64,000 nucleotides of DNA, from positions 310,001 through 374,000 of the forward strand of contig NZ_PEBD01000008.1 in NCBI RefSeq assembly GCF_002735905.1, in the 5' to 3' direction. This document shows positions 62,349 to 64,000 of the stretch, piece after piece (the stretch's first letter is position 1; each line of letters opens with the position of its first letter). A program made the position numbers and the translations under genes. The notes under the pieces are model-generated. The model saw nothing but the letters and a program-made list of their open reading frames with translations, did not search any database and had not been told where the DNA came from. This stretch comes from Williamsia muralis (GTDB taxonomy: Bacteria; Actinomycetota; Actinomycetes; Mycobacteriales; Mycobacteriaceae).

Positions 62349-64000
62349 ATGAGCGAACTGAATCGCTTGCCGGTGTTGTTCCTGACCGACCCCGTCTTGC
62401 TCCCCGGCATGGTGGTCCCGGTCGAACTGGACGATGCCGCACGCGCCGCCGTCGACGCCGCGAAGGCCTCGGAGGCGGGCAAACTCTTGGTCGCCCCTCG
62501 ATTGGACGATCGCTATCCCGCCTACGGCGTCGTCGCCTCGATCGTGCAAGTCGGCCGGCTGGCCGGTGGCGAAGCGGCTGCTGTTCTCAAGGGCGAGACC
62601 CGGGCCCACATCGGTTCCGGAACCACCGGCCCCGGCGCAGCGCTGTGGGTCGAGGTCGAAGCAGTGTCCGAACCCGCGGTCACCGACGAGGTGCGCGAAC
62701 TGGCTGCCGAGTACAAGAAGCTCGTGTTGGCCATGCTGCAACGCCGCGAGGCCTGGCAGGTCATCGACTCGGTCAACAAACTGAGCGACCCGTCGGCGCT
62801 GGCCGACACCGCCGGCTACGCGTCGTACCTCACCGACGTGCAGAAGCGACAGATGCTCGAAACCCCTGACGTGGCAGAGCGTTTGACCACGTTGATCACG
62901 TGGACCCGCGATCACCTGGCCGAGGTCGAGGTGAACGACAAGATCGCCGGCGAGGTCCGCGACGGCATGGAGAAGACGCAGAAAGAGTTCCTGCTGCGTC
63001 AGCAACTGGCCGCGATCCGTAAGGAACTGGGCGAGGACGAACCCGACGGCAGCGACGACTACCGCGCCCGTGTCGAGGCGGCCGAGCTACCCGACAACGT
63101 GCGCGAAGCTGCGATACGTGAGGTCGGCAAGCTGGAACGCGCCAGCGACCAGAGCCCCGAGACGGGCTGGATCCGAACCTGGTTGGACACGGTGCTGGAC
63201 CTGCCGTGGAACGTGACCACCACCGACTCCACCGACATCAAGGGCGCCCGCGCCATCCTCGATGCCGATCACCACGGATTGGACGACGTCAAGGACCGCA
63301 TCGTCGAGTACTTGGCCGTCCGCGCTCGCCGCGCCGAACGCGGCCTGCAGGTCGTCGGTGGTCGTGGATCGGGCGCGGTGATGGTGCTGGCCGGACCTCC
63401 CGGAGTCGGCAAGACGTCGCTGGGTGAGAGTGTTGCCCGCGCCCTCGGTCGAAAGTTCGTCCGCGTCGCCCTCGGTGGCGTCCGCGACGAGGCCGAGATA
63501 CGAGGACACCGGCGTACCTATGTCGGCGCGCTGCCCGGACGTATCGTGCGTGCCATCGGCGAAGCGGGATCGATGAATCCTGTTGTGCTGCTGGACGAGA
63601 TCGACAAGGTCGGCGCCGACTACCGCGGTGACCCCAGCGCCGCGCTGCTCGAGGTGCTCGATCCGGCGCAGAACCACACCTTCCGCGACCACTACCTGGA
63701 CCTGGATCTCGACCTGTCGGATGTGGTGTTCCTGGCGACCGCCAACGTGATCGAACAGATCCCGTCGGCGCTGCTCGACCGTATGGAATTGGTGACCATC
63801 GACGGCTACACCGAAGACGACAAGGTTGCCATTGCGCGGAACTACCTACTGCCTCGGCAGCAGGAACGGGCGGCCATCACCGACGACGAGGTGGAAGTGA
63901 CCGACGCTGCGCTTCGCAAGATCGCGGCGGACTACACGCGCGAACCCGGTGTGCGACAGTTCGAGCGGCTCCTGGCCAAACTGCTGCGCAAGGTGACCAC
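62349..64000 (+). CDS. lon: ATP-dependent protease Lon (3' end outside window)
   Basis: 551 codons are present of about 775; the proteolytic Ser-Lys domain lies beyond the window. The N-terminal substrate domain (LPVLFLTDPVLLPGMVVPVEL, in parts), the coiled linker (MEKTQKEFLLRQQLAAIRKELGE) and AAA+ marks GPPGVGKTSL (Walker A), VVLLDEIDKVG (Walker B) and ATANVIEQIPSALLDRME (in parts) are unambiguous. Lon degrades damaged and regulatory proteins in the cytosol. GGAGG lies 4 nt before ATG, directly after the HAIR-like repeat. Confidence 0.97.
   Translation, partial: MSELNRLPVLFLTDPVLLPGMVVPVELDDAARAAVDAAKASEAGKLLVAPRLDDRYPAYGVVASIVQVGRLAGGEAAAVLKGETRAHIGSGTTGPGAALWVEVEAVSEPAVTDEVRELAAEYKKLVLAMLQRREAWQVIDSVNKLSDPSALADTAGYASYLTDVQKRQMLETPDVAERLTTLITWTRDHLAEVEVNDKIAGEVRDGMEKTQKEFLLRQQLAAIRKELGEDEPDGSDDYRARVEAAELPDNVREAAIREVGKLERASDQSPETGWIRTWLDTVLDLPWNVTTTDSTDIKGARAILDADHHGLDDVKDRIVEYLAVRARRAERGLQVVGGRGSGAVMVLAGPPGVGKTSLGESVARALGRKFVRVALGGVRDEAEIRGHRRTYVGALPGRIVRAIGEAGSMNPVVLLDEIDKVGADYRGDPSAALLEVLDPAQNHTFRDHYLDLDLDLSDVVFLATANVIEQIPSALLDRMELVTIDGYTEDDKVAIARNYLLPRQQERAAITDDEVEVTDAALRKIAADYTREPGVRQFERLLAKLLRKVT

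Overview
The window is high-GC, densely coded DNA from a mycolic-acid-containing actinobacterium (Mycobacteriales; the gene set fits the Gordonia/Williamsia/Rhodococcus group, but genus is inference). Supporting markers are an Ag85-type mycolyltransferase, a DUF3068 protein, a mycofactocin-coupled SDR, two LLM-type proteins of the F420 class, a glucosylglycerate hydrolase, a Tat-exported cholesterol oxidase, a ketosteroid isomerase behind a perfect KstR-type operator, and HAIR-like control of lon. No tRNA, rRNA, insertion sequence or CRISPR array was seen. The first gene and lon run off the window ends.

Layout. 0-9 kb: LLM oxidoreductase plus phytoene-desaturase-like oxidase, PhoX phosphatase, TetR, alpha/beta hydrolase, glucosylglycerate hydrolase (ggh), SDR and small conserved proteins. 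9-17 kb: MarR regulator, a KstR-box operon (ketosteroid isomerase and epoxide-hydrolase-like enzyme), Dps, a degenerate EAL-DICT protein paired with a DUF2252 protein, and a Pro/Gly-rich membrane protein. 17-23 kb: TetR with cholesterol oxidase and a secreted lipase, then cupin, MmyB-type regulator and zinc alcohol dehydrogenase.

23.4-36.9 kb is the most distinctive block, apparently a catabolic island around a LysR regulator. A four-gene operon with 4-nt overlaps (ornithine-cyclodeaminase-like, DapA-like, FAH-like, flavin reductase) is divergent from LysR. The rest of the block holds an LLM flavin monooxygenase, an acyl-CoA ligase, a complete P450/[3Fe-4S] ferredoxin/ferredoxin reductase set, an MHS-type transporter, a bicupin dioxygenase-like protein and a decayed amidohydrolase. 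Together these suggest activation, oxidation, ring cleavage and hydrolysis of an imported aromatic or heterocyclic acid. The substrate cannot be read from the sequence.

37-50 kb: degenerate GGDEF protein, MFS transporter, msrB-msrA with a strong terminator, DUF3068 protein, FAD oxidase, exported lipase, mycolyltransferase, a coiled-coil protein with tandem repeats, two DnaA boxes, and two tandem proteins whose C-termini resemble part of GyrA. 50-59 kb: cobalt-type nitrile hydratase operon, MmyB regulator/SDR pair, a lipoprotein flanked by direct repeats, a 72-bp tandem repeat, and TetR with a mycofactocin-type SDR, MoxR ATPase and VWA protein. 59-64 kb: small proteins, a MarR/quinone-oxidoreductase pair with two operator copies, and lon.
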